Positions 1-9,325 of a stretch of DNA of 23,686 nt are shown here, in pieces. The stretch is from assembly GCA_001414345.1 (NCBI GenBank), contig LLCB01000549.1, positions 1 to 23,686 on the forward strand. The letters run 5' to 3'. The position numbers and the translations under genes were made by a program. The DNA comes from Hymenoscyphus infarciens. Its lineage: Eukaryota; Ascomycota; Leotiomycetes; Helotiales; Helotiaceae. Positions within the stretch are counted from its first letter, which is position 1. Each line of letters opens with the position of its first letter. The notes below the pieces were generated by a model that saw nothing but the letters and a program-made list of their open reading frames with translations, was not told the DNA's origin and did no database searches.

Positions 1-1
1 C

Positions 2-1078
2 GACGACTCCGGTGCCGAGAAGCGGGCTTTTAAATTAGCGTTCCCCGGCCTTATCGCCGGGGAAACGGAGGTGAGATCATCCCGCAAACCTTAAATGAAA
101 TCCAGCCACTCACATGCCTAGATTACCTACCTGCTGTGTCGCGTGCACTGTACAGCAACGCTAAAAAAGAGGCTCGGACGGAAAGTTGACGCACGGTCAC
201 GAGCGGCACTTTCTGCCGCTCTATATAACCGCCGTACCGAGCACGGCGCTCGGGAGTCTGTTGCGCAAGCTATCCGATACGCCGCCGACGATAAGGCCCG
301 TAAATATATCGAGACCTATTGGCTGAAGACTCTGCCGATGTGGGCTAATTACGCGCGAGAGCACTCGGCTCTTCTATTACAAATCCTTACCACTAACGCG
401 GTAGAGGCTTGGCATCGGTCGATCAAATCCTTAGCGTCAATTACAAAGGCTACGATTCGTCCAAAATACTCGCTAGCCGGGATCCTTCGGCTAATCGTGC
501 AGTGCGCGCATGGGTTTGACGTCAGAGCGCGTGCGGCGGTTATTGATTGGCGAATCAAGAAGCTTAGCGGCGGGCTAAAGTACCCCTGGCTAGACAAGTT
601 CCCGTTCCCTGTCCAAAAGCTCCTATTGGACGAAATAAAGTTCGGCGAGCACCTTGCCGAATCGGGAATGGAGCCCCGCGTGTCGGAGGCCGGCAAGTGC
701 GATTGCAAATTCGCGCGTGGTTACTGGCTACAGTGCCGACACGTGATAGCCGCGGTCGAGCTAGGCCATATCGAGGAACCTGATTGGTCGGAATATATAC
801 GACTTTTCGATGAGTCAGGCTACGAGATTTACGAGTCCCGAGAGCTTATAGAGGTCGCGGAGGATGCTCCGCTGGTATCACGTGAGATGCGAGCGCGGCT
901 CCGAACCGCCGAAGCTCTAGACCTTATTAGGACTAGGTTCTTCGAGGTCGCCGAGGTGAGTGCGGAGCGGGGCATCGATGTAGCCAATCGGGCGATGGAA
1001 AGGTGGGAAGGCGCTGTGGCGGAGCTCGCGCAGGCGATGATTGGGCGCCCCTTAGAGGAGTGGGTCGAGGCTAGCTAA
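2..1078 (+). CDS. MULE (Mutator-like) transposase with SWIM zinc finger, 5'-partial, one intron
   Basis: Cut-and-paste transposase of the Mutator-like superfamily; the start lies outside the window. I read it as join(2..70,122..1078), 341 visible residues. Exon 1 carries DDSGAEKRAFKLAFPGL, the usual fungal MULE context of an active-site Asp, and exon 2 continues with TYLLCRVH. The 51-nt intron (gtgaga...cctag) holds an in-frame TAA and TAG, so splicing is needed. Further on, TTNAVEAWHRSIKS (392-433) resembles the block that carries the third acidic residue, and 698-742 encodes CDC-x9-CRH, a SWIM finger (CxCxnCxH) typical of MULE C-termini. Codons are GC-rich, with no RIP-type stops in the visible part, unlike the retroelements further on. 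An ATG-less ORF beginning at GTG 143 is only the tail of exon 2. I did not find the terminal inverted repeat downstream. Family call strong; whether the full gene is intact is unknown. Confidence 0.88.
71..121 (+). other. Spliceosomal intron in MULE transposase (51 nt)
   Basis: Donor gtgaga at 71 and acceptor cctag ending at 121. A ctcac-type branch candidate lies at 110-114. Removal joins AGETE to ITYLLC in one frame and eliminates two in-frame stops. Fifty-one nucleotides is typical of short fungal introns. Because the length is a multiple of three, a frame-preserving insertion is the alternative. Confidence 0.7.
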
Positions 1079-2213
1079 AATAGGAATAGATTCGTTCGCC
1101 AGCCGCACTTGTGCACGCCTCACTTTTATGCGTCTTCCGTACCAAATAATCGTACCCGACTGAACGAGGGACGAAAATAGCTGTTAGGACCGAATACGGA
1201 GTATGAATTTTAAAGACTTCTATCTCCCTTTTTTGCGGCACGAGTTTGCGGGGCGAGTCGATCGGTGTACGAACCTTGTTTCTGTGCCTCTTGACGAACT
1301 CATTGCCGCATTCGTCAACTTTGTGTACCGCCGGGCCGGAATGCGGTCGGGAGATTTTGTCTGATGGAGTATGTGTGACGAGGGTATTTTTACAACTCAT
1401 GCAGTGTTCTGGCGAGTACGATTCCTTGTGGTGTAACTGGGAGGGTGAGATTTATGCTGTGGCACGGTACTAATTAATTGGCGATGAGGAGTAAACGAAA
1501 AAGTAAGCAAAACCTTATCGCCTCAAAATCAAGACAACTGCTCATGTGGTGACGAGAGTTTGGTAGGATTTAACACAGCCCCTTTTGTCTGCGGTACCTG
1601 AGTACTACAGTGGGGTTTCAGAACCTCGATGAGGTTATTTAGCCCGGTCCCACTCATCGTTCCTTCGAACCAATGAAATTTCTCGTGTTTCTGCGACCCT
1701 GGTGTATGCATCGAGAATCCCGATGGATTCTCCCCGGAAAACAAGGGAAGTTATTGGTTGGAAAACGATGGTTTGTGATTTACAACTACAGCTCTAAAGG
1801 ATTTCTGATGATTAAATACAGAACCCCGCACGTGCAGTGAGCTGGGATGAGGTTAATTTCGAGCCTCTTTTGGTCTTGTTTTCGCCATTTGAAGGAGCTT
1901 TGGGGGGGGGGGGACGGGATCCACGTGGATGGACTTTGGGGTCCTAAGAATACTCCCAGGCATTTAGTATGGCACAGCCGCCGCGCGCTTACATTTTATT
2001 CGGAGGGGGGAGAGTAGAGTGAGCTATGATCTATCGAGATTGGGAATGGGTGATCACCTTTATTCGACCCCCTGTTCTCGGTTGGCAAGTTCGGTTTGTA
2101 TAAGATGGAGTGATACCCGCTGTTTTGCCTACGCGCTTCATCAGAGCAAGTGTCTCTTCACGGTCTTTACCAATTCTTTCCACATCTCACTTGGTTCTAT
2201 ATTAATCGCCATC
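1079..2213. other. Gene-free interval between MULE and GH71
   Basis: No convincing gene on either strand. Small ORFs here (for example 1071-1400 minus and 1246-1473 plus) have no recognisable motif and overlap one another on opposite strands. The only notable tract is a run of 12 G at 1902-1913. The last 200 bp or so should contain the GH71 promoter. The MULE 3' terminal repeat should also lie here, but I could not identify it without the left end. Confidence 0.6.
2098..2105 (+). promoter_or_regulatory. Possible TATA element of the GH71 gene
   Basis: GTATAAGA lies 109 bp upstream of the GH71 ATG, followed by a pyrimidine-rich leader (2150-2200). Spacing would fit a leader of about 80 nt, but many fungal promoters lack a TATA box, so this is suggestive only. 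Confidence 0.3.
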
Positions 2214-3626
2214 ATGCATCTCTCAGCCTTTCTCTCAGCCGCTCTCGCGGTCCTGCCTTCTGTCGTTTCCGCCAAAAACGTCTTCGCCCACATCGTTGTC
2301 GGAAATACAGCAGCTCACGATGTCGCTGCTTGGACTAAAGACATCACACTCGCCAAGAATGCAGGAATCGACGCTTTCGTACTCAATATCGCCTACCCAG
2401 ATTCCAATATTCCCACCCAAGTTGCCAATGCTTTTAAAGCTGCCGAAGCTGCGGGTAGTGCTTTCAAACTCTTCCTCGCTTTCGATTATCTAGGAGGTGG
2501 ACAAACTTGGCCTGCAACTGGAGGGGATACTACCTCAGTCGTTGGGTTGATTAATAAGTATAAGGGCAGTGCTGCATATTTCAAGTACAACAACTTGCCT
2601 TTTGTCTCGACTTTCGAGGGTGGAAATACCAACAGAAATGATTGGGCGCCAAATGGACTTATTCGTGGGGGAACTGGTGGTGTTTACTTTGTTCCTAACT
2701 GGGATGGTTGTAAGTTCAACTTTTCTCAACCAATTGATAGGGAAAGTAACTAATGCATCACATAGCCGGAATCGATGTTGTTAAGAGTGCGAGTGCCAAC
2801 ATTGATGGATTCTTCAGCTGGAACATGTGGCCGACTGGAGCTAACAACATGACCACCACCAACGACTTGACCTGGAAATCTGCCATGGGATCCAAGAGCT
2901 ACATGATGGGAGTCAGCCCATGGTTCTTCCATTCCGGAGCTGGAGATCTTGCTCCTTGGGTATGGAGAGGTGATGATCTCTGGGCCGACAGATGGGCACA
3001 AACTCTCACCGTCCAACCGGAATTCGTGCAGTAAGCTCTCCCATCCCCATTCTCAACCCCCCCCCCCCCCCCCCTAACAAACTTCTAGAATCGTCACTTG
3101 GAACGATTATGGAGAGGCCTCATACATTGGCCCCATCGGAGCTGCCTCTGAAATTCCATCCGGAAGCGGACAATACGTCAACGGCATGCCCCACGATTCA
3201 CTCCGTGATTTCCTCCCTTACTACATCTCCCAATACAAAGGAACAGCCTTCACCATCTCCCGTGATCAACTCCAATACTGGTATCGTACCGCCCCAGCAG
3301 CAGCTGGTCAAACCTGCGGTGTCAATGGAAACTCGAACTCCCAACCTACTGTTGCAGCCAACGCCGTCGTTGAAGATGGGATTTTCTTCTCTGCTCTTCT
3401 TTCAGCGGCTTCTAAGGTTACCGTGCAGATTGGATCCGGACCGGTGATTGAGAAGAGTGGTGTTAAGGGTATCAACCATTGGTCTATCCCGTTCAACGGT
3501 CAGACTGGTGTTCCTGTTTTTAAGGTTGTGAGCAGTGGGGTCACTGGCAAGGGAGCGGCGATTACCTCTGCTACTACTTTGGCTAGTGGGTGTACGAACT
3601 ATAACATGTGGGCTGGTAGTGCTTAA
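2214..3626 (+). CDS. Secreted glycoside hydrolase family 71 alpha-1,3-glucanase (mutanase)
   Basis: Predicted endo-acting alpha-1,3-glucanase that hydrolyses cell-wall alpha-1,3-glucan (family knowledge: wall remodelling, cell separation or mycoparasitism). Model join(2214..2709,2766..3030,3089..3626), 432 residues. Residues 1-20 are a signal peptide ending SVVSA, then KNVFAHIVVGN, the usual GH71 opening. Further family blocks are NWDG (162-165), FFSWNMWP, YMMGVSPWFF, WVWRGDDLWADRW and, across the second junction, VTWNDYGEASYIGP (256-269), whose Asp260 and Glu263 are candidate catalytic acids. LPYYISQYKG follows, then a C-terminal beta-type domain ending in NYNMWAGSA. Both introns have GTAAGT/GTAAGC donors and restore the frame exactly. 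The ATG at 2214 is chosen because it begins the signal peptide; the open frame reaching back to 2019 is leader. No carbohydrate-binding module or Ser/Thr-rich linker follows, so this is a catalytic-domain-sized enzyme. Looks intact and not RIP-mutated. Confidence 0.95.
2710..2765 (+). other. GH71 intron 1 (56 nt)
   Basis: Donor GTAAGT at 2710, branch-like CTAAT near 2749, acceptor CATAG ending at 2765. It is phase 1; splicing gives NWDG-S-GIDVVKSAS and removes the in-frame stop at 2751. Confidence 0.92.
3031..3088 (+). other. GH71 intron 2 (58 nt) with an 18-C tract
   Basis: Donor GTAAGC at 3031, branch site CTAAC at 3074-3078, acceptor TTCTAG ending at 3088. It is phase 2; splicing rebuilds the diagnostic VTWNDYGE block. 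Eighteen consecutive C (3057-3074) run directly into the branch site. Confidence 0.92.
3057..3074 (+). repeat. Homopolymer C18 inside GH71 intron 2
   Basis: Uninterrupted run of 18 cytosines immediately 5' of the CTAAC branch site. It is likely length-variable between isolates, and also prone to sequencing or assembly length error. Confidence 0.95.
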
Positions 3627-4230
3627 GTGCGCTACTCTTCCTTGCATTGTTTTCATTGTCAGCGGCAAAAGCGAGAGCGATCGTTGGCATGGGTTGGATT
3701 GAGCATGTTTGGATTTTCTTGCATATATACATATACCCGGGTCTTTTTCTGTCTATGCATTCTTCGGTTTTCCTAAAGCTCATTTCAGTGGCCGACGAGT
3801 TTTAGACAAGTCTTGCGCAATTTTATATTCTCTTACCCGCACTTTGAGTGTCTGTCTGAGTTACGAGTTCTTTTTTTTGTAGCTAGATGATGGGAACGAT
3901 ATCACACTAGTTTTTGAGCATGCATTTCAAGTCCTTTTTCTTCCCTTACTGAGCCCCCGTGGACTCTAAACCTGTTTTCGTAATGGTATATGGTTGTTGG
4001 GAAGAAGGAATTTCTAAGGAGAGTAAGAATTCCGTGCACAAAAGTGCCACTCTATCAATAAGCCAACCACTCGGTGGCGCTTTTTCGAAGACTGAATGAA
4101 GACTATAATCGCGCGTGAATCCAAAAATATGTGTTAATGAACCCCTTCGACTCTTCGAGGGAGTCATTCGACCTCTTGGGCCTTTCCGAGCATTCATGAT
4201 AGTTAACTTTATTTTCGAGAGTGAAAAAAA

Positions 4231-4522
4231 CATCGACAGCCAGAACTGGGGGATGAAAAAGGAACAGGACGAACTGTAATTGCTACAAAGCAATCTGACA
4301 AAGCTTTTTCGCTCGGGGGTCCCGGAAAGAATCTGGCAAAACTTTGAGGAACTCGGACTAACTTTGAAGTCCAGGTGGGATACTCCAAAGCGCCTTTGTA
4401 TTTTTCCAGCTATACTACTTTGGGATAATCTAGCAGATCACCCGCACACCGGGTAATTTGATTTTTATTCTTAAGGGTGCGGTGGGACTTATATTTGTTA
4501 AGGGGATATGGGTGACGATTGC
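4231..4522 (+). repeat. Diverged direct repeat, copy A
   Basis: Partner of 4940-5170 in the same order and orientation. Matching anchors include CGACAGCCAGAACTG against CGACAGCAAGAACTG, TTGCTACA against GTGCTACA, GGAAAGAATCTGGCAAAA against GGAAAGAGCCTGGTAAAA, and a terminal block with GGACTTATATTT...GACGATTGC against GGACTTGTATTT...TACGATTGC. The copies differ by substitutions and indels. Function unknown. Confidence 0.6.
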
Positions 4523-4939
4523 CTGCGACCTTGTTTCATCACATGGCCTAACTCTTTATTGATCTTATAAGAGAATCTGTTATTGCTCTCGGGCACCCTT
4601 TATTTTACTGTACAAACAATCCTTGATAGATGATAGCTATATTGTTCACACAGTAGCCGTAGAGAAAACACGATATCATAATTTTGAGCCACGGGTTGTC
4701 GAGAAAGCTTTGTAGTTATTATCTCGAAGTGTCTAATCGTTCTAGGGTACTGATCGTTGAAAACGCCTCGCATCGACGTGACAGGGGATTTGCTATTATA
4801 CTGCATCCATACGGGAAAAGGAAGGAGAAATTAGAGGCTTCGTTGCTCAGTAAGTAGTCAAAACTGAATTCCCGTGCCGGATTCATGAGGGGATTTCAAC
4901 CCGTTTTGGCAGTTGGCTTGGGATCGACAGTGGAGAGCA

Positions 4940-5170
4940 ATTCGACAGCAAGAACTGTAGAGTAAGTAAGGGGAAGGTAAGTTGTAAGTGCTACAGAAAA
5001 CCCCAACAATGCTTTCGCTAGCAATTCAGGAAAGAGCCTGGTAAAAAATGCGGGGTAGGTTACTTCCCCAGCATCTCACGGACAATTTGACAAATGACCT
5101 GAACACTTAGATATTTGATCATGCTTTTGAAGGCGGGGTCGGACTTGTATTTTATAGGAGGTACGATTGC
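4940..5170 (+). repeat. Diverged direct repeat, copy B
   Basis: Second copy of the 4231-4522 segment, about 60 bp shorter, mainly through loss in the middle part. Spacing from copy A is about 0.7 kb. It could be an old segmental duplication or two insertions of one unknown short element. Confidence 0.6.
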
Positions 5171-5308
5171 TAGTAACCAATACTCCAAGGTTTTCTCAAA
5201 TGCTACTACAGACTAATTAAACACTGTCATATTATTTATTATTTAATAATTATCATGACTTAAAGGAGAACTCACTATTTTTAGCAGCTGGGATTCGACA
5301 ATAACTTA

Positions 5309-5738
5309 GAATCTGTTTGGCTCGTGCATATCTAAGATATACACCACCAAAAACCATAAGGTAATATATAGAAATATACACCATTTCTATATATGCACCA
5401 GTGTTTGACATATATATTTAAAAGTGATATAAAGCCTTCGTTTAACCTCGTATATCTTAGTATATATACAAATAGGATATATAACACCCAAAAAAAACTA
5501 GGCCTCTAGAGGTGTAAATCTTTGAAAGTTCATATATATCTTTTCCCACCTACTGATTTCACGTTACAAGGTCAAAAGCTTGAAATGTGCACCTAGATAT
5601 GCCCTACGAGCCAAACGAATGCCGAAAATATTGGGAAATAAGTAGGGATATGCACCAACTTATACAAGGTCGAATCTGAAGTGTTCTAGTCATATTTCAT
5701 ACATATATTTACAAAATACATACAAGCCAAACAGGGCC
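5309..5738. mobile_element. MITE-like element A, CTGTTTGGC terminal inverted repeats, TTA-flanked
   Basis: Left end GAATCTGTTTGGCTCGTG; right end, reverse-complemented, GGCCCTGTTTGGCTTGTA. TTA flanks both ends (5306-5308 and 5739-5741). TTA/TAA duplications and GGGCCTGTTTGG-like ends are known from PIF/Harbinger (Tourist-type) MITEs, so that assignment is likely but not proven. The interior is AT-rich with no ORF. A further reversed terminus at about 5603-5623 (reverse complement GTTTGGCTCGT followed by GGCATATCTA) matches the left end over a longer stretch than the outer right end, so this may be a composite or nested insertion, with a shorter element of about 315 bp ending near 5625. Confidence 0.65.
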
Positions 5739-5741
5739 TTA

Positions 5742-6135
5742 AAAAATGACCGTAAACATTTTTATATAACACGGATATCAAGCCTAGTATACCTTCCTAG
5801 TGGTACTTCTTCATACTCTACCACTCTTGTGGTTTAGTGCCTCCTTAATTCTTTCCGCCTAGAAATATGGAAGAATACCCTGCCTGGAATTCTTCTATGA
5901 AACGGAACATGTACAGCCTGAAGTTGAGAGAAACAGAACCAGGATTTCTAGAACTCTTGTACTAAGAAATGAAATTTGTAGCTGCGGTGTTGAACTCTTC
6001 TCCCGGTATGCTCGCTTGTACAAGGAATGCCTCGTGGAGAATATAGATCTCTTTTGCTTGTAAAAACTCTCTAAAATAGTCGTATAAGAGAATCTTCCGC
6101 TAAATTACCTATTGATCAACGAAAACACTTTTTCC
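5742..6135. other. Spacer between the two MITE-like elements
   Basis: About 390 bp with no ORF, RNA or repeat that I can support. Confidence 0.5.
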
Positions 6136-6138
6136 TTA

Positions 6139-6412
6139 GAGCCTGTTTGGCTCGTATATATTAGTCCTTTTTTAATATATACGCTACTAAAGAAAATATA
6201 ATATATATATACACATTATAATATACACTAACACATAGCTAGCACATATTATAGTATATACTTTTACGCACACTTCCTTTAAATATAGTTGTCTACTACT
6301 AAGATTAAATAATATACTCTTTTAACCTCTTAACCTTTAACTTTTATCTACATACATATATTATTAAATCTCATATATCTAAATTGAATAAAATGCGTGC
6401 CAAACAGGCCCT
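6139..6412. mobile_element. MITE-like element B (274 bp), same terminal repeats as element A
   Basis: Left end GAGCCTGTTTGGCTCGTA; right end, reverse-complemented, AGGGCCTGTTTGGCACGC. TTA precedes the left end (6136-6138) and follows the right end (6413-6415). The interior is strongly AT-rich (TATATA runs) and non-coding. Size, TIRs and target site fit a Tourist/PIF-Harbinger-type MITE, and it shares its ends with the element 0.4 kb upstream. Confidence 0.72.
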
Positions 6413-6415
6413 TTA

Positions 6416-7341
6416 AGGTACCCTGGCATGTTTAGACAGCTTCGCAACTTTCCTTCCCTTTTCGCCACCCCTCTCGTGTCTTAGTTTACAGAACAACCAT
6501 TTTCTAAGACGCGACAGCAAACACTCTTTCGACAGAAAATACTAATATACCGCCACTATACTCTGGCTGGGGCTAGTCTGGACGCTCCCTAGGCGATATT
6601 GTACGTTTGCTGAGCAGCCTGTACAGCGATTTGGCTGGTTTGGACACTATTCTCCGCCTGGTTAAACACCAACCAGTTAGTCGCCAGTTGGCCAGTTGCG
6701 ATCGTTCTAGCAAGACTCCACCTTTCTTGTAGCGCACACGAAGAAAGGTTTAACAGTCTTCGTTGAGTTCCGGCATAAGTAGCCTGGTGCTATACTTGAG
6801 TATGCTCAAAGGAAGCCAAAAGTTGCATCAAGGTAAGTCTTTTGTAAGGCTTAGTGCTAACAGCCAAGTTTCATAACCTAGAATTGAGCTATCTCTATAA
6901 ATAAATGAAATCGGTCAGATAGTGCTGGAAGGATGTCTAGAACTCCAAAGTATAATTTTTTTCTCGGTTAAAGCCGAAAACTTGATGTACATCATCACCC
7001 TTAAAGCGGTATCCAATATGGTATCTCAGTCGCTAATTCAGTATGCCCTAACCTTCTTGAATTCAGTCGGAATCTTCTGCCTACTTCATTCCTTCGTAAT
7101 GAAGGTGGCAACAGCAAGAAGCAAGTTGATTGCAACAAACCCCCTGTCTTTTTCACTTGCTAAATTTCAAGTGACCAAAATAAAACGACCCAAGGATTTG
7201 CCCGCTCCAAATTGGATAAGCTTCACCAAAGACCCTCCATCACAATCGTGTAGAGAATGGTCCAGGATAAGGAGACTTATACAGCGCTTTGAATTTCCTC
7301 GCCTAAACGCTTCTAGGCATGAGGAAAAGGAAGGATACTCC
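6416..7341. other. Gene-free interval before the first RIP block
   Basis: Normal composition. The only long ORF (6922-7362, plus) has no recognisable domain and its last codons run into the LTR that starts at 7342, so I do not call it a gene. A small perfect stem (CTGGTT...AACCAG, about 6659-6677) is present but unremarkable. Confidence 0.5.
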
Positions 7342-7628
7342 TGTGATGGCCAGCCATCTTGAATTGCTGTTATCTTGAATTGCCGAAATTTACCTGCCGT
7401 ACATATTAGGTTTCGGCATTGAACACTTGGTATTGTCTATAGCGTGTAGGTTTCAGAGTATAGTATTGTCGGACTATACAAACTCTTATATATAGATGCT
7501 CTAACTCTCTGAAGATAAAAAGCTAAGTTAGTCTTTTCCTCTATATTAAGTCTAGTATTTATATATATTATTCTACTAAACACTTCTATATACCTCTTTA
7601 ATAGTCGTATATAATTCGTGCTATTATA
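7342..7628 (+). mobile_element. Probable solo LTR (third family related to elements 1 and 2)
   Basis: Begins TGTGATGGCCAGCCATC, an inverted-repeat tip built like those of the two complete elements (TGTGATAGTATACTATC). It ends GTGCTATTATA like their LTR ends. The 3' half (about 7476-7628) aligns with the 3' halves of the 366- and 477-bp LTRs (TCTTATATATAG, CTATATTA-AGTCTAGTAT, TATATACCTCTTTA). The terminal repeat CCATCACA expected from the start reads CTATTATA, consistent with C-to-T changes at CA. No matching partner LTR or clean target duplication was found (flanks ACTCC and ACCTC), so solo or truncated status is inferred. Confidence 0.65.
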
Positions 7629-8112
7629 ACCTCGCACTATTAGAATATAATAGAATAGAATAACTCTACCTATAAGAGATAAAAGAAGAGAAAGAAAAAT
7701 TATAAAAGAATAGTGTTTTGGGTTTCCCCGCCTAATCTGTTATCCTATCTTGCCTTAACGATCCTTCTCCTTCTTACCTCTATTTTAAAGCTATCCTGCC
7801 TAATCCTATTCTAATATATTACTTCTCCTAGCTACTCTGATCCTATTCCGAAATTTGTTCCTATCCTTTCCTATCTAAGGTATCGAGGTAGCCTTTCCTA
7901 GCCTATAGAGGAGGCTAGGTAGAGTATATACTAGCCTTAAATATATTATTTGTAGTATTATTAGTAGATTTAGTAGAAGTAGTACTACCTAAGAAAAGCA
8001 TGTAATATTACTTTATCCTAGGCGTAATAGTCTATAATAGAGCCTTCTTAATAAACCCTGCTTTACTAGGTCCCGCTATAGACTATTACGCCTAAGACGA
8101 AGTAGTCTCTAA
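7629..8112. other. RIP-mutated remnant DNA with a perfect 18-bp hairpin
   Basis: AT-rich sequence made largely of TA, CT and AG steps with few CA/TG steps, every frame full of stops. It is probably transposon-derived, family not recognisable. Arms 8019-8036 and 8077-8094 are a perfect 18-bp inverted repeat (TAGGCGTAATAGTCTATA) around a 40-nt loop. Confidence 0.55.
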
Positions 8113-8115
8113 TTA

Positions 8116-8834
8116 GTACCTAAAAACAGAGGTTTTACTATAGTAAATCAAGTACCTAGTAGAGCACTTATTTAGTGCTGTTTAAAAGGACTTAGAAGGT
8201 AAGTAGTAGAATAAAGAGAATTAGGTTATTACTAATCTACTAGGATAATACGTAATTTAGGTATAATATCTCGTCTTTTAGTAGCTTTAATAATATTATT
8301 ATTTTTAATACTTCTTAAATTAGTCTATAATATTAGTACTTTTTATTACTTTTTAATTATTTTAATACTTTTTACTTATATACTTCCTATTATATTCTAT
8401 CCTCTCTAGTACCTCTTCTTATCTAGCTCTCTCTTTTAGTCTTCCTTATCTCTTCTATCTAAATTTAGTATCTCTTCTACCTAATTCAGCCTAGTCTATA
8501 AGTGAAATTAGCCTATCCTCTCCTTTCCTAATAGAGAGAGGTAGCCTATCCTCTCTAGAGTGCTAGGCTAACTAAGGCGAGGAAAGCTAAAACACTATAA
8601 AAGAAGAATTAGAGTAGCTAGAAATAATAAAAGAGAGAATAAGAAAGAGAGAGAAGAGTAAGAAATGTAGAATAGAAGTAGCTAGAAGAGAAAAAGTAGT
8701 ATTTTTATTATAGACTAATTCTAGATAGTTAGAATTAATTATAAGAGCTTATCTTTATTAGAGTAAATAGCTCTAATAGAAATACTTAGCTAGGTACTTT
8801 ATTTACTATAGTAAAACCTCTACTTTTTAGATAC
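8116..8834. mobile_element. TA-flanked inverted-repeat element (Tc1/mariner-like remnant)
   Basis: Arms of about 46 bp at the two ends are near-perfect inverted copies: left GTACCTAAAAACAGAGG, and right reverse-complemented GTATCTAAAAAGTAGAGG. Both then read TTTTACTATAGTAAAT and end in AAGTACCTAG. Each arm contains the palindrome TTTACTATAGTAAA. TA borders both ends (8114-8115, 8835-8836), as in Tc1/mariner/pogo insertions. The 719-bp interior has no open frame. Its purine-rich stretch (8575-8700) would encode many Lys/Arg/Glu codons, reminiscent of the charged tail of Fot1/pogo transposases, but this is weak. Probably an internally deleted, RIP-mutated element. Confidence 0.5.
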
Positions 8835-8837
8835 TAA

Positions 8838-8959
8838 ATAAGACTAAGCGTTTACTAGTTTTTATTATCTTCTACTATATAGCACTTCTACTAAAATACT
8901 AAAGAATAATAGTAATAGATAAACCTTTCTATTCTCTCTACTAGGTATAGAAAGAATAT
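8838..8959. other. RIP-mutated DNA, left half of the LTR element 1 target
   Basis: Stop-filled AT-rich sequence ending in the target-site copy AATAT (8955-8959). It should be contiguous with 12148 onward once element 1 is removed. No family recognised. Confidence 0.5.
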
Positions 8960-9325
8960 TATAACGGTATGCCGTCCTATATAGCCGATATTACGTAGTA
9001 TATGCCGTATATATTAGCTTTTAGTAGTTGTTGTTTTATATTGTCTAATTTAGAAAGGTTACGTACGTCTATACGTCTGTCCGGACTTTTAGACGTACTT
9101 CGTAGGGTTTAGGCTTTTGTATTAGCCGACGTATGTCGTTGTTCGGTTTCGTACCTCTTTTATATTATCTGAAACCTCTTATATATAGTAGCCTACTCTC
9201 CTAGAGTTAGAAAAGGCTAGTTTAGTCTTTTCTTCTATATTAGAGCCTAGTATCTACGTATATTATTTTACTAAACGCACTCCTATATGCCTCTTTTATA
9301 GTAGTATATATTTCGTACTATTATA
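8960..9325 (+). repeat. 5' LTR of element 1
   Basis: 366 bp, aligned without net length change to 11777-12142. In the first 50 bp the differences from the 3' copy are transitions (C/T, G/A), such as GCCGTCC against GCTATCC. Contains the inverted repeat GTACGTCTA...TAGACGTAC (9063-9071, 9090-9098). Confidence 0.93.

Larger units (their letters stand above)
3627..5305. other. Gene-free interval downstream of GH71
   Basis: Contains the GH71 3' UTR region and no supportable gene; reverse-strand ORFs at 3946-4293 and 4600-4806 lack motifs. Its one structural feature is the pair of diverged direct repeats listed separately (4231-4522 and 4940-5170). Composition is ordinary, not RIP-like. Confidence 0.6.

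Noticed and set aside
1071..1400. 109-codon minus-strand ORF after the MULE gene
   Set aside because: No motif or plausible start context, and its end overlaps the last bases of the transposase gene.
2019..2213. In-frame extension of GH71 upstream of Met 2214
   Set aside because: The first recognisable element is the signal peptide at 2214; the upstream codons show no targeting character and fit a transcribed leader.
2992..3447. 151-codon ORF running through the C18 tract
   Set aside because: Out of frame with the GH71 exons; its Pro-rich start is the translated poly-C of an intron.
6922..7362. 146-codon ORF on the plus strand
   Set aside because: No recognisable domain, and its last codons lie inside the LTR that starts at 7342, so its stop is not ancestral. 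No intron signals support a larger gene.
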